Shown here one piece after another: positions 10,183 to 18,916 of a DNA stretch of 64,000 nucleotides; position 1 is the stretch's first letter, and each line of letters opens with the position of its first letter. A program made the translations under genes and the position numbers. This DNA comes from Chitinophagaceae bacterium UBA4411 (GTDB taxonomy: Bacteria > Bacteroidota > Bacteroidia > Chitinophagales > Chitinophagaceae). The notes beneath the pieces were generated by a model. It made no database searches. It worked only from the letters and a program-made list of their open reading frames with translations, and was not told the origin of the DNA. The stretch lies in contig DGQP01000014.1 in NCBI GenBank assembly GCA_002400415.1, positions 186,001-250,000 of the forward strand, given 5' to 3'.

Positions 10183-10267
10183 TAATTGTTGTGGTAATAA
10201 TAGCAGCAATCGTGGCAGGAGTTGCTACGAAAAAAGAAGTGCTGATATGATAAAATGATTGTACCAC
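10169..10267 (-). CDS. thrL: Candidate thr operon leader peptide
   Basis: A short frame ends IAAIITTTITTTR before a TAA stop (10169-10171): six Thr and four Ile in the last 13 residues. That composition is the hallmark of threonine-operon leader peptides such as enterobacterial ThrL. The stop lies 104 nt upstream of thrA and overlaps a perfect 7-bp hairpin. The start is uncertain: the frame has GTG at 10267 (32 residues) but no ATG, so a shorter form with another start is possible. Inference: ribosome stalling at the Thr/Ile codons when these amino acids are scarce decides which hairpin forms. Confidence 0.6.
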   Translation of the reverse strand: MVQSFYHISTSFFVATPATIAAIITTTITTTR

Positions 10268-10312
10268 TTGTTTAACAGAGCACAATATACGCCGCAATGA
10301 TGAGAATGAAAA

Positions 10313-11128
10313 TTATTTGCTGAATGAATCTGCTGCTTTTTTCACACTGCCATATTTTAATAACAGTTGTTTGGCTTTTTCATAATCATCCAGTTTCACT
10401 CTTTCCATCAGCATCCTGGTGCCACGATCCACCAACTTATCGTTCGTTAGCTGCATGTTCACCATTTTATTATCTTCCACTCTTCCCAACTGGATCATGA
10501 CAGATGTGGAGATCATATTGAGGACTAATTTTTGGGCAGTCCCGCTTTTCATCCTTGTACTTCCCGTTACAAACTCGGGACCCACCACCACTTCAATCGG
10601 AAAATCGGCAGCAGCACTCACCGGAGAATCAGGATTACAGGAAATACTTCCCGTTACAATTCCTCTTTTCCGGCATTCGTCAAGGGCGCCGATTACGTAG
10701 GGCGTGGTACCGCTGGCAGCAATACCGATCACCACATCTCTGTCGCTTACATGATATTCCAGCAGGTCTTTCCATCCCTGGTCTTTGTCATCTTCAGCAA
10801 ATTCAACAGCAGAAGTAATCGCTTTTTCACCACCGGCAATTATGCCGATCACCAATCCTTTGGGAACACCATAAGTTGGCGGACACTCACTGGCATCCAC
10901 AATCCCCAGCCGGCCACTGGTGCCAGCACCGATATAGAACATACGGCCTCCCATCAGCATCTTATCTCCTGCTATTTCAGCAAGTTTTTCGATCTGTGGA
11001 ATTGCTTTTTCCACTGCCGCCGGAACAGTCTGGTCCTCCTTATTGATATTGATCAGCAATTCAGCTACCGACATCTTTTCCAAATGACGATACCTGCTTG
11101 ATTCTTCTGTTATCTTTTCAAATGCCAT
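10313..11128 (-). CDS. murQ: N-acetylmuramic acid 6-phosphate etherase
   Basis: A 271-residue SIS-domain protein that cleaves the lactyl ether of MurNAc-6-phosphate to GlcNAc-6-phosphate and lactate. Family segments include MGGRMFYIGAGTSGRLGIVDASE, ECPPTYG and the signature VTGSTRMKSGTAQKLVLNM. Length is slightly below the usual 295-300. It lies 17 nt downstream of a sugar kinase gene on the same strand, consistent with a peptidoglycan-recycling pair. Confidence 0.93.
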   Translation of the reverse strand: MAFEKITEESSRYRHLEKMSVAELLININKEDQTVPAAVEKAIPQIEKLAEIAGDKMLMGGRMFYIGAGTSGRLGIVDASECPPTYGVPKGLVIGIIAGGEKAITSAVEFAEDDKDQGWKDLLEYHVSDRDVVIGIAASGTTPYVIGALDECRKRGIVTGSISCNPDSPVSAAADFPIEVVVGPEFVTGSTRMKSGTAQKLVLNMISTSVMIQLGRVEDNKMVNMQLTNDKLVDRGTRMLMERVKLDDYEKAKQLLLKYGSVKKAADSFSK

Positions 11129-11145
11129 AATTCCTTTCTTTTTCG

Positions 11146-11988
11146 TTAGCTGTGATATTCCAGTAATCCTTCCATCGGGTTTTTCAGCACCCTGCCCAGC
11201 TCAAATTCATAACTGTCGCAAAGGTGCTGCAACACATCCTTAAAACCAAATGCAACCCCACCGGTAAAATTGACAGGCAGGGTCCATATTTCCCGGTACT
11301 TACAGAGATGGTTAAAGAAAAAGTCGTTCAGCCCGTCTTCTATAATATTTTCAATCATATAATGCCCCCGGTTATCTGCCAGAAATTTAGTAAATCCTGC
11401 GAGGTAACGGTTTGGGAGAGGTCTTTTATAAACATTTTCTAATATCTCGGCGGCATTGGTGGTGTAAGTAAGATCAAAACGGCCCCTTAACTCATCATCA
11501 AAAGTCCCATAGAGATAATATTGAATAACTTTTTTTCCAAGATAGGCTCCACTTCCTTCATCTCCCAATACGTAGCCAAGCCCGGGACTGTTCTTTGTAA
11601 TCTTTTTACCATCATAATAACAGGAATTGGAACCTGTTCCCAGGATACAGGCAATACCTTTTTTTCTGCCGCAAAGTGAACGGGCGGCAGCCATTAAATC
11701 ATGGGTTACCTCTGTTTTTGCACCTGCAAAAACCTGCAAAATGGCCTTTTTAACTGATTTGGCATTGACTGAATTGGCACAGCCGGTTCCATAATAATAC
11801 ACTTCATCCACCTGCACATTTTTCAGCTTCGGCTTAAGTTCTTTGAAGAGAATATCACGGATTTGATCAGTACTGAGAAAGTACGGACTGATACCCTGGG
11901 TGAAGATGGTCTTCTTCTTTCCATTGCTGACCAGGCACCATTCGCCCTTGGTGGCGCCGCAGTCAGCAATTAGTTTAACGACAGACAT
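11146..11988 (-). CDS. BadF/BadG-type sugar kinase (MurNAc or GlcNAc kinase)
   Basis: A 280-residue ASKHA-fold kinase. The phosphate-1 motif is LIADCGATKGEW near the N-terminus, and a glycine-rich ACILGTGSNSCYYDG plus GYVLGDEGSGAYLGK follow, as in N-acetylglucosamine kinases of the BadF/BadG/BcrA/BcrD family. The start at 11988 (MSVVKLIADCG) is preferred over an ATG five codons upstream because homologues begin close to the first beta strand. Adjacent murQ suggests the substrate is MurNAc, as in the MurK-MurQ pair known from Tannerella; that is inference from context. Confidence 0.8.
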   Translation of the reverse strand: MSVVKLIADCGATKGEWCLVSNGKKKTIFTQGISPYFLSTDQIRDILFKELKPKLKNVQVDEVYYYGTGCANSVNAKSVKKAILQVFAGAKTEVTHDLMAAARSLCGRKKGIACILGTGSNSCYYDGKKITKNSPGLGYVLGDEGSGAYLGKKVIQYYLYGTFDDELRGRFDLTYTTNAAEILENVYKRPLPNRYLAGFTKFLADNRGHYMIENIIEDGLNDFFFNHLCKYREIWTLPVNFTGGVAFGFKDVLQHLCDSYEFELGRVLKNPMEGLLEYHS

Positions 11989-12135
11989 AAAGTAGGTTTG
12001 CAATCCTTGGATTTAGTTTGGCGTGCTGCCGGATACGTTAAAATCACTAACCGGTTCAGCATGAAAGAATAACCTTCAATAACAAACTAAAACTTTTGGC
12101 TATTTTGCGTTCAAATTACATAATTAAGACGTACG

Positions 12136-13728
12136 ATGGTGAATAAAAAATTGCAGGTGTGGCTGCCACTGATCTTTGCCGTGGTAATGGTGGCCGGAAT
12201 GTTCTTTGGTTACCAGTTAAATGACGGGTCTGCCGGAAAGAAAGGTTTTTTTAGCAGCAGCAAGAGAGGGGCTTTACAGGAAGCCCTTGATCTTATCAAT
12301 ATGAAATATGTGGATTCCGTCCATCTTGACTCATTAGAAGGTGCGGCTATTGAACAGATGATGAGTAAGCTCGACCCCCACTCCGTGTATTTCCCTCCGG
12401 TTGAACTACAGGCGGCAAATGAAGATCTTGCCGGCAACTTTGAAGGTATCGGTGTTGAGTTCAATGTGTTTGGCGATACAGTAAATGTTGTATACGTTAT
12501 TCCCAATGGCCCCAGTGATAAAGCCGGTTTAAAGATTGGAGATAAAATTCTGACGGTAAATGATTCATCCCTTGTCAAAAGAAACCTGGAAACCGACCAG
12601 ATCAAAAAACTGATTCGTGGTGAAAGAGGCTCGAAAGCAGTATTGCAGATTTTAAGGAATGATAAGATTACCTCCTTCACAGTCACAAGAGGTACTATTC
12701 CTGTCCCTTCCGTTGATGCCGCCTATATGCTGGATAAAATAACCGGCTATATCAAATTGAATAAGTTTACGGAAAGCAGTTATGAAGAATTCATGCAGGC
12801 TATGGAAAAGCTGCAGAAAGAAGGCATGCAGAATTTAGTGTATGATCTCCGTGGTAACGGCGGCGGTTTTATGAATGAAGCGGTAGATATGGCGGATGAG
12901 TTTTTGGATAATGATAAACTGATCGTTTATACAGAAGGCGTCAACAGCAAAAAAAGAGAGTACCGCTGCAAACGCCCCGGTCTCTTTGAAAAAGGAAAAC
13001 TCACCATACTTATTGATGAACTGTCGGCCAGTGCCAGTGAAGTATTAGCTGGCGCCTTACAGGATTGGGACAGGGCGACAATTGTTGGTCGCCGTTCTTT
13101 TGGAAAAGGGCTGGTGCAGGAGCAATACGGGCTAAGCGATGGCTCTGCAATCCGTCTTACCGTAGCTAGGTATTACACACCGCTTGGCCGCAGCATTCAG
13201 CGTCCCTACGAAAAAGGCAGAAAAGTGTATATGGATGAATTGTGGGAACGTTATTCCAACGGTGAACTGCTGTCGGCAGATTCCAATAAAATAAGCAATG
13301 GTAAACAATACAAAACACTGGGAGGAAAAACCGTGTATGGCGGCGGCGGTATCATGCCCGATCTGTTTGTGCCATTAGACACCAGTACCTACCAGCGCAG
13401 TGTGAACCGCCTGCTGATTGATGGTGGTTTCAACAGCTTTGTTTATAATTATTACCTGCAGCACCGGCAACAGGTGGATCAGTATGCTACTGCCACAGAA
13501 TATGCAAAAGGCTTTACCAACGGAGAAGAGATGTGGAATGGCCTGGTGAATTATGCAGCCAAAGATTCCATCAACCTCCAAGGAGTGGGTGAAAAAGAAA
13601 AGCAATCATTGCGTCAGCGGTTAAAAGCATTGCTGGCACGCTATAAATGGAGAAATGACGGATTTTACCAGGTATTGAATACCGATGATGAAATGGTAAA
13701 AAAAGCGCTGGAAACAATGGCAAAATAA
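12136..13728 (+). CDS. S41-family C-terminal processing peptidase
   Basis: A 530-residue serine protease anchored or exported by an N-terminal hydrophobic segment (residues 9-28). A PDZ domain occupies about 95-185, with the carboxylate-binding loop replaced by FEGIGVEF. The S41 core follows: LRGNGGGFMNEAVD, the nucleophile in LSASASEVLAGAL (S299) and the base in RRSFGKGLVQ (K324), the same 25-residue spacing as in E. coli Prc. It likely degrades or trims periplasmic proteins. It diverges from the sugar-kinase gene and ends 7 nt from the stop of a convergent lipoprotein gene. Confidence 0.93.
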   Translation: MVNKKLQVWLPLIFAVVMVAGMFFGYQLNDGSAGKKGFFSSSKRGALQEALDLINMKYVDSVHLDSLEGAAIEQMMSKLDPHSVYFPPVELQAANEDLAGNFEGIGVEFNVFGDTVNVVYVIPNGPSDKAGLKIGDKILTVNDSSLVKRNLETDQIKKLIRGERGSKAVLQILRNDKITSFTVTRGTIPVPSVDAAYMLDKITGYIKLNKFTESSYEEFMQAMEKLQKEGMQNLVYDLRGNGGGFMNEAVDMADEFLDNDKLIVYTEGVNSKKREYRCKRPGLFEKGKLTILIDELSASASEVLAGALQDWDRATIVGRRSFGKGLVQEQYGLSDGSAIRLTVARYYTPLGRSIQRPYEKGRKVYMDELWERYSNGELLSADSNKISNGKQYKTLGGKTVYGGGGIMPDLFVPLDTSTYQRSVNRLLIDGGFNSFVYNYYLQHRQQVDQYATATEYAKGFTNGEEMWNGLVNYAAKDSINLQGVGEKEKQSLRQRLKALLARYKWRNDGFYQVLNTDDEMVKKALETMAK

Positions 13729-13735
13729 TACGCCT

Positions 13736-14122
13736 TCAATTTTCCTGCTCAGATTCCTGCATATTACCGGGACGTAGCCCCAAAGCGATCATTTCTTTAA
13801 CAGCCGCAGCCAGGAAGGTTTTGCCTGCCGAATCAAAAGGTATCCTGCTGCCATCCCGGTACAATTCATGACTCAATTGCCCCTGCTCATCACTTTCAAT
13901 CAGCACCTGTTTATCATTGCTTTTGTATTCGATATAGCCATAAGGGGAAATGCTTTTTATGGCTGAAGAGTCTTCTGTGAAGTGAATATCGCCGGCACAT
14001 TCAATCCGGGCCCAATAAGTCCCATCATTGGTTTCGATAGTTGTATGGGGCGGGCCGCTATGGCAGGAACAAAGTAATAAAGCCAGGACAGGCAACATGC
14101 TGAGTGCGGAGATATTCTTCAT
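13736..14122 (-). CDS. Small hypothetical lipoprotein
   Basis: A 128-residue protein with a lipoprotein signal (MKNISALSMLPVLALLLCSC; candidate lipidated Cys 18 or 20) followed by a short beta-rich domain (TYWARIECAGDIHFTEDS, ISPYGYIEYKSNDKQVLIES). No family recognised. It converges on the S41 protease gene with 7 nt between stops. Confidence 0.65.
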   Translation of the reverse strand: MKNISALSMLPVLALLLCSCHSGPPHTTIETNDGTYWARIECAGDIHFTEDSSAIKSISPYGYIEYKSNDKQVLIESDEQGQLSHELYRDGSRIPFDSAGKTFLAAAVKEMIALGLRPGNMQESEQEN

Positions 14123-14206
14123 AATGAGCTTTTATAAAAAGTATACAGTATTCCCCCCTTCGGTAAAAAAGAAATACTGTACATTATAAGTATAAGGGCT
14201 GTTTAC

Positions 14207-14584
14207 TTAGTTCTTGTTCTCATCCCACCATTTCTTTTCGATCCGGTAAGAGCCAAAGAGACCCAGCCCGCCACCAATTGCAATCAGGGCAAAATAAACG
14301 GGTACGTTCCGGCCTTCATCATGATAACGAAGATTCTTAAAGCTGCTGTACAGCACATAATTATCCAGCACATAGGCAAGAAATAAACCCACCCCCGCCC
14401 CGATGAGGAGCAAAGCCCATTTCAGGTTTTTATAAGGAGCCGGCCGGTTGGCAAACTCTTTAGGATTCATCCCTTTTTCGATCATCGATAAATTTTGACG
14501 AGTTTTCAGGTAATAGATACCGAATATGCAGCCAAAAAAGCTGGTAATTAAAATAATCAGAAATAAAGCAACTCCGCCGTCCAT
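14207..14584 (-). CDS. Small three-helix membrane protein (DUF6249-like)
   Basis: A 125-residue protein with three hydrophobic segments (about 5-26, 55-78, 98-115) and a polar loop containing MIEKGMNPKEF between the first two. That layout resembles the DUF6249-type membrane proteins that often sit next to ECF sigma genes in Bacteroidota. It is divergent from the sigma factor gene, with 254 nt between starts. Function unknown. Confidence 0.7.
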   Translation of the reverse strand: MDGGVALFLIILITSFFGCIFGIYYLKTRQNLSMIEKGMNPKEFANRPAPYKNLKWALLLIGAGVGLFLAYVLDNYVLYSSFKNLRYHDEGRNVPVYFALIAIGGGLGLFGSYRIEKKWWDENKN

Positions 14585-14838
14585 AAAATCAGTTTTATTG
14601 TTTTAAAATAGTTTATTCCGTATTTGTGTTCTTTGACTACGATCGTTTCACCCAGGTTACAGCCTTCAGGAACAATTTTTCAAAAACGGGTTACAGGAAC
14701 TAAGACTACTGCTGGTTGCAACAGGTTACAGCCTCAGGGATCAGCCCTGGTCATATACATATATAGTATCTCAGCCCGTGAAAATAAACGTACTTTGTAC
14801 TGTAACCAAACCTCCTGTGCTGTAGTCATATCAGCAGC

Positions 14839-15423
14839 ATGTCTACCGGACTGAATGATAACGAGATCATTAGCAAAGTGCTGAATGGTGACCACCAGGC
14901 TTATGCCGGGCTGGTGAACCGTTACCAAAACTATGTGTTCACCCTGGTCTTACGGATGGTCAGGAACAGGGAGGATGCAGAGGAAGTGGCGCAGGATATT
15001 TTTATTAAAGCCTATCGTTCACTGGCCGATTTCCGCGGTGCTTCCAAATTCAGCACCTGGCTTTATACCATTGTCAACACCAGCTGCATCACTTTTCTGC
15101 GCAAGAAAAGACTGGATACTCATTCGCTGGATGATGACAAGGTAATGGAAGCTGCTGACAGCCAGGACTCCGGTTTCCGGGCCAACCTGGTGGAGCAAAA
15201 GTCGAAACAGGCCATGGTGAGCAATGCAATTAACCTGCTCAACCCTGACGATGCCGAGATCATCACCCTGTTTTATAAAGCAGAGCAGACGCTGGAGGAA
15301 ATAGCACGGGTATTGCGTATTGAAGTAAATACAGCCAAAGTGCGGCTGCACCGGGCCCGCACAAGGCTGAAAGAGAAAATGGAAACGCATTTTGCAGCAG
15401 AAGTAAAAGATATTTATAACTAA
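14839..15423 (+). CDS. ECF-type RNA polymerase sigma factor
   Basis: A 194-residue sigma-70 family protein. Region 2 (about 14-85) has the core-binding/-10 segment RNREDAEEVAQDIFIKAYRS and FSTWLYTIVNTSCITFLRKK. Region 4 (about 130-180) has the helix-turn-helix DDAEIITLFYKAEQTLEEIARVLRIEVNTAKVRLHRARTRL-type arrangement. It is followed after 10 nt by a membrane protein with a cytosolic N-terminus, a typical sigma/anti-sigma pair. Regulon unknown. Confidence 0.92.
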   Translation: MSTGLNDNEIISKVLNGDHQAYAGLVNRYQNYVFTLVLRMVRNREDAEEVAQDIFIKAYRSLADFRGASKFSTWLYTIVNTSCITFLRKKRLDTHSLDDDKVMEAADSQDSGFRANLVEQKSKQAMVSNAINLLNPDDAEIITLFYKAEQTLEEIARVLRIEVNTAKVRLHRARTRLKEKMETHFAAEVKDIYN

Positions 15424-15433
15424 ATTGTAGTGT

Positions 15434-15958
15434 ATGGAAACTAATCTTCATCATATGAACCATGACATGGAGGAGAGGCTGTGGGGTTATATTGACGGCA
15501 CTGCAGCGGCAGCAGAAAAAACGGTTATTGAAAAATTGCTGGCCACCGATGCAGCGTGGAAAGAAAAATACAGCGAATTGCTTGAAGTGAACCAATTGCT
15601 GCAGGCATCTGAAATGGAAGCCCCGTCTATGCGTTTCAGCAAAAACGTGATGGAAGAAATTTCAAAATACCATATTGCCCCGGCCACTAAGTCTTATATC
15701 AACAAAAAGATCATCTGGGGGCTTTCGTTCTTCTTTATTGCCACTATTGTTGGCTTTTTGATCTACGGGGTCGGCCAAACGGACTGGAATACCGGGGAGA
15801 GTTCAGCAATAGCAGATAAGTTAAATAAAATCGATTTCAGCCAGTTTTTTAATAATACGCTTGTTAATGCTTTTATGGTGCTGAATATTATCCTGGGGTT
15901 ATTCCTCCTTGATGCTTACTTAGCCAATAAAAGAAAACAATATCGCAACGAAGCTTGA
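15434..15958 (+). CDS. Putative membrane anti-sigma factor
   Basis: A 174-residue protein beginning METNLHHMNHDMEERLWGYI, with an acidic and helical cytosolic part (about 1-90), one membrane segment (about 95-115) and a second hydrophobic segment near 145-165. The N-terminal ERLWGYIDGTAAAAEK resembles the anti-sigma start in which a short helix leads into a zinc-less binding domain. Position 10 nt behind the ECF sigma gene, and a terminator after it, suggest it controls that sigma factor. Confidence 0.7.
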   Translation: METNLHHMNHDMEERLWGYIDGTAAAAEKTVIEKLLATDAAWKEKYSELLEVNQLLQASEMEAPSMRFSKNVMEEISKYHIAPATKSYINKKIIWGLSFFFIATIVGFLIYGVGQTDWNTGESSAIADKLNKIDFSQFFNNTLVNAFMVLNIILGLFLLDAYLANKRKQYRNEA

Positions 15959-15984
15959 TGATCTTGTATCATTAAGTCCGGTAC

Positions 15985-16013
15985 ACTCCTCCTGTTTGCA
16001 GGGGGAGTTTTTT
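15985..16013 (+). terminator. Rho-independent terminator after anti-sigma gene
   Basis: A 10-nt arm ACTCCTCCTG (15985-15994) pairs with CAGGGGGAGT (15999-16008; one mismatch or wobble) around a 4-nt loop, and TTTTTT follows. It overlaps the 3' end of the convergent pYEATS gene. Confidence 0.75.
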
Positions 16014-17226
16014 AACTGGTACTATTTACCGGAGAAGACTCTGTTGAATAGTTAAACCCCGGGGGATTGCCGGGCAGGTTATTCAGATCCAATTCAAGTA
16101 TTGTGTCGCCATCATCACAAATAGCCCCCACTGTAAATGCCTCGTAAGCCAGTAAAGTAATTTTCGCCTCGTTATTGGCGGGTTTAAGGTACAATACTTC
16201 ATTACCAAAAGAATCATGTAATAAGAGTACTACGGTTTTATCAAGCGGTTTGCCCTTCGGGTCAGTTGATTTAACAACGAGATTTACATCATAGATATCA
16301 TTATAAGCAGGATTCTCCACAACACTTGCCTCTATCTTGCGTTGATTTAATGAACTGGAACCGCCCCACCGGCCCTTCTGCGGATCATCCGGTACAGTTG
16401 ATTTTCTGTCCTCCAGGAGTTTATCTATTTTCTTTTTTAATTCTTCATTAATACCATCATCTGTGGGAGAGGTTTCCACGAGCGGATTCTCATTGACCAA
16501 TCTCATATTTCCTTCCCGCTGTACAGCTTCTTTTAGCTTCTCTGTTTTTTCTTCCAACATTGTTTTCTCCCCTTCCAGCTGTGTTTTTTCCTGTTCAGCC
16601 TTTTGTATTTCCTGGCTCTTTTGTTCATTCTCCATTTTCAGCAAATCAATTTTTTTCTCCAGGTTCTGAATATCCTTCTTCCCCTTCGCCAGGATATAGG
16701 TATAATTTGTTCTTGTCCAGAAATAACTGATCAAAAATCCCGCAGCGATATAAAAAATAATTACAGCATAGCCCAGTACAAAAAAATCAAACCCTTCCGA
16801 TCTGAATGCAACATTAATATGATCAGCTGCTTCATTGAGCATTTTCTTGATCTGGTTAAACTGCACCAATGTAAGACCGACTATAATTTTTGTAAGCCAG
16901 TCAGAAATTTCTTCCAGGTTAGCATTATCCGAAAATGAAGTGACTGAACTGTTGACGGAATCTTTGACAACTTTGGGAATACCAAACAAAAACCCCAGGA
17001 TACAGCCGGATACAAACAAAGCAGCTGCCACAACGAGATAATTACTGACAGCAAACCATATGAGCTTCTTTGAAAAAAAGAACATGAAAAAGAGCAAAGC
17101 CATTGCAGTGATAGTACCTACAGTTGTTATTGCCCACCGGAGTATCGCTTCCAGTTCTCGACTGGAGTTCTCTTCATTCGTTGCATTATTAGCAGTACTA
17201 ATTGTTGTAGTATTGGTGGCTGGCAT
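16012..17226 (-). CDS. Membrane protein with coiled coil and C-terminal pYEATS-like domain
   Basis: A 404-residue protein. Residues 31-51, 57-84 and 146-170 are membrane segments; 182-238 is a highly charged coiled coil rich in Glu, Lys and Gln; about 285-391 resembles the prokaryotic YEATS (pYEATS) domain. Key segments of that domain are GRWGGSSSLNQRKIEA, VVLLLHDSFGNEV, YEAFTVGAICDDGDTILELD and the end LPGNPPGF, all close to the pattern I know for pYEATS. That domain is described as a sensor or adaptor joined to effector modules in predicted bacterial conflict and signalling systems. Here it is fused to a membrane/coiled-coil module and is transcribed alone, divergent from the cystathionine synthase gene. 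Function unknown; domain call is from memory of family motifs. Confidence 0.75.
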   Translation of the reverse strand: MPATNTTTISTANNATNEENSSRELEAILRWAITTVGTITAMALLFFMFFFSKKLIWFAVSNYLVVAAALFVSGCILGFLFGIPKVVKDSVNSSVTSFSDNANLEEISDWLTKIIVGLTLVQFNQIKKMLNEAADHINVAFRSEGFDFFVLGYAVIIFYIAAGFLISYFWTRTNYTYILAKGKKDIQNLEKKIDLLKMENEQKSQEIQKAEQEKTQLEGEKTMLEEKTEKLKEAVQREGNMRLVNENPLVETSPTDDGINEELKKKIDKLLEDRKSTVPDDPQKGRWGGSSSLNQRKIEASVVENPAYNDIYDVNLVVKSTDPKGKPLDKTVVLLLHDSFGNEVLYLKPANNEAKITLLAYEAFTVGAICDDGDTILELDLNNLPGNPPGFNYSTESSPVNSTS

Positions 17227-17366
17227 AGAAGAAGGTTTTACCTAAGCTAAACGATTCAAAACACGAAACCAATACCACTTTCCGGGTATAAAGAGAGTTC
17301 AGCAAAGGACTAACACCCGTTATTACTTCGGCATAAAAACTTACTTTTGCGAAAACAAAACCATCG

Positions 17367-18728
17367 ATGAACATCAAGAATAATATTCTCGAAACAATTG
17401 GCAACACGCCACTTATACGCCTGAATAAAATCATCCGGGAACTGCCCTGCACCGTATTGGCTAAAGTGGATTATTTCAATCCCGGCAATTCAATTAAGGA
17501 TCGGATGGCACTGAAAATGGTGGAAGTGGCCGAAAAAGAAGGCAAACTGAAACCGGGAGGTACCATCATTGAAGGTACCAGCGGCAATACCGGTATGGGC
17601 CTGGCGCTTGCAGCAGTGGTCAAAGGATATAAATGCATATTCGTCACTACCGATAAACAATCTAAAGAAAAAGCAGATATACTGAAAGCCGTGGGTGCGG
17701 AAGTAATCGTTTGCCCCACCAACGTGTTACCGGAAGATCCGAAAAGCTATTACAGCGTGGCAGCAAGACTGGCTAAAGAAGTGCCCAACTCCTACCACAT
17801 GAACCAGTATGATAACCTCGCCAACCGCCTGGCTCATTATGAAACAACCGGCCCTGAGATCTGGGAACAAACTGATGGCAGGATCACCCATCTTGTTTGC
17901 ACGGCAGGAACAGGCGGCACCATTACGGGCACTGCACAATATTTAAAAGAAAAGAATCCCAACATACAAATATGGGCCATTGATGTATACGGCTCCCTGC
18001 TCACCAAATATTTCCGCACCGGCGAAATTGATATGAACGAAGTGCATCCTTATATCAGCGAAGGATTCGGCGAAGACTTTGTGCCGAAGAATTATGATAT
18101 GCGTGTGATCGATTATTTTGAACAGGTGACCGATAAAGACGGCGCTGTGATGGCAAGAAAACTTGCCAAAGAAGAAGGTCTGTTTTGCGGCTACAGTGCA
18201 GGCAGTTGTATACAGGGATTAATGCAGTTAAAAAGCAGGCTTACAAAAGACGACCTGGTGGTTTGTATTTTCCACGATCATGGCAGCCGCTATGTGGGAA
18301 AAATATACAATGATCAATGGATGATCGAAAGAGGCTTCCTGGATGTAAAAACATTTAAAGATATCATCAGTGCAAGAGGCACAACCAAAAAACTGGTAAC
18401 CGTTGAACCCACGCAGACAGTGGCAGAAGCTGTGGAACTGATGAAGAAATATGATATTGAACACATACCGGTAATGAATGGCAATGGTTTAACCGGCGCC
18501 ATCAGCGAAAGCGGTTTATTCCAGAAAATATTCGACAACCCCGAGATAAAGAATTCAACCATTGCGGAAGTGATCGAACCCCTGTTCCCCATGGTGGAGT
18601 TTGATACGCCTGTTGAACGGTTAAGCCATCTTATCAATAAAGAAAATGGCGCCGTACTGGCAAAAGATGATGCCGGCAACTTCCATATCGTTACGAAGTA
18701 CGATGTGATCCAGGCCCTCGGCAACTAA
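17367..18728 (+). CDS. Cystathionine beta-synthase
   Basis: A 453-residue PLP enzyme with a fold-type II catalytic domain (about 1-320) and a C-terminal CBS-domain pair (about 335-453). The PLP lysine motif is NPGNSIKDRMALKM, the phosphate loop TSGNTGMGLALA. The C-terminal segment (VTVEPTQTVAEAVELMKKYD, HIPVMNGNGLTGAI) has the CBS pattern and could bind an adenosyl ligand. It would join serine (or O-acetylserine) with homocysteine in transsulfuration. No gamma-lyase is adjacent. TACTTTTG (17342-17349) may be the -7 promoter element. Confidence 0.92.
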   Translation: MNIKNNILETIGNTPLIRLNKIIRELPCTVLAKVDYFNPGNSIKDRMALKMVEVAEKEGKLKPGGTIIEGTSGNTGMGLALAAVVKGYKCIFVTTDKQSKEKADILKAVGAEVIVCPTNVLPEDPKSYYSVAARLAKEVPNSYHMNQYDNLANRLAHYETTGPEIWEQTDGRITHLVCTAGTGGTITGTAQYLKEKNPNIQIWAIDVYGSLLTKYFRTGEIDMNEVHPYISEGFGEDFVPKNYDMRVIDYFEQVTDKDGAVMARKLAKEEGLFCGYSAGSCIQGLMQLKSRLTKDDLVVCIFHDHGSRYVGKIYNDQWMIERGFLDVKTFKDIISARGTTKKLVTVEPTQTVAEAVELMKKYDIEHIPVMNGNGLTGAISESGLFQKIFDNPEIKNSTIAEVIEPLFPMVEFDTPVERLSHLINKENGAVLAKDDAGNFHIVTKYDVIQALGN

Positions 18729-18916
18729 GCACAATAAACTGTTTTCCCGCCCAAAAACAGCAGCGGTAACGTTTGCGGAGCCTGTTTTTCGTAAAACTAC
18801 GAGAGTGCTGCTCGTTATACCCGCAAAATTGTATTGTCGTGTTTACTATGAAAGTGGTAAAAACTGTCGTAAAATAATTGAGTTGTTTTGCTCTGTTCTA
18901 TTAATGAAATGCTAAT

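Noticed and set aside
10009..10209. A 66-residue minus-strand frame (starting at TTG 10209) overlapping the thr leader
   Set aside because: It overlaps both the leader peptide frame and the start of thrA in another frame and has no family features; the Thr/Ile-rich frame explains the region better.
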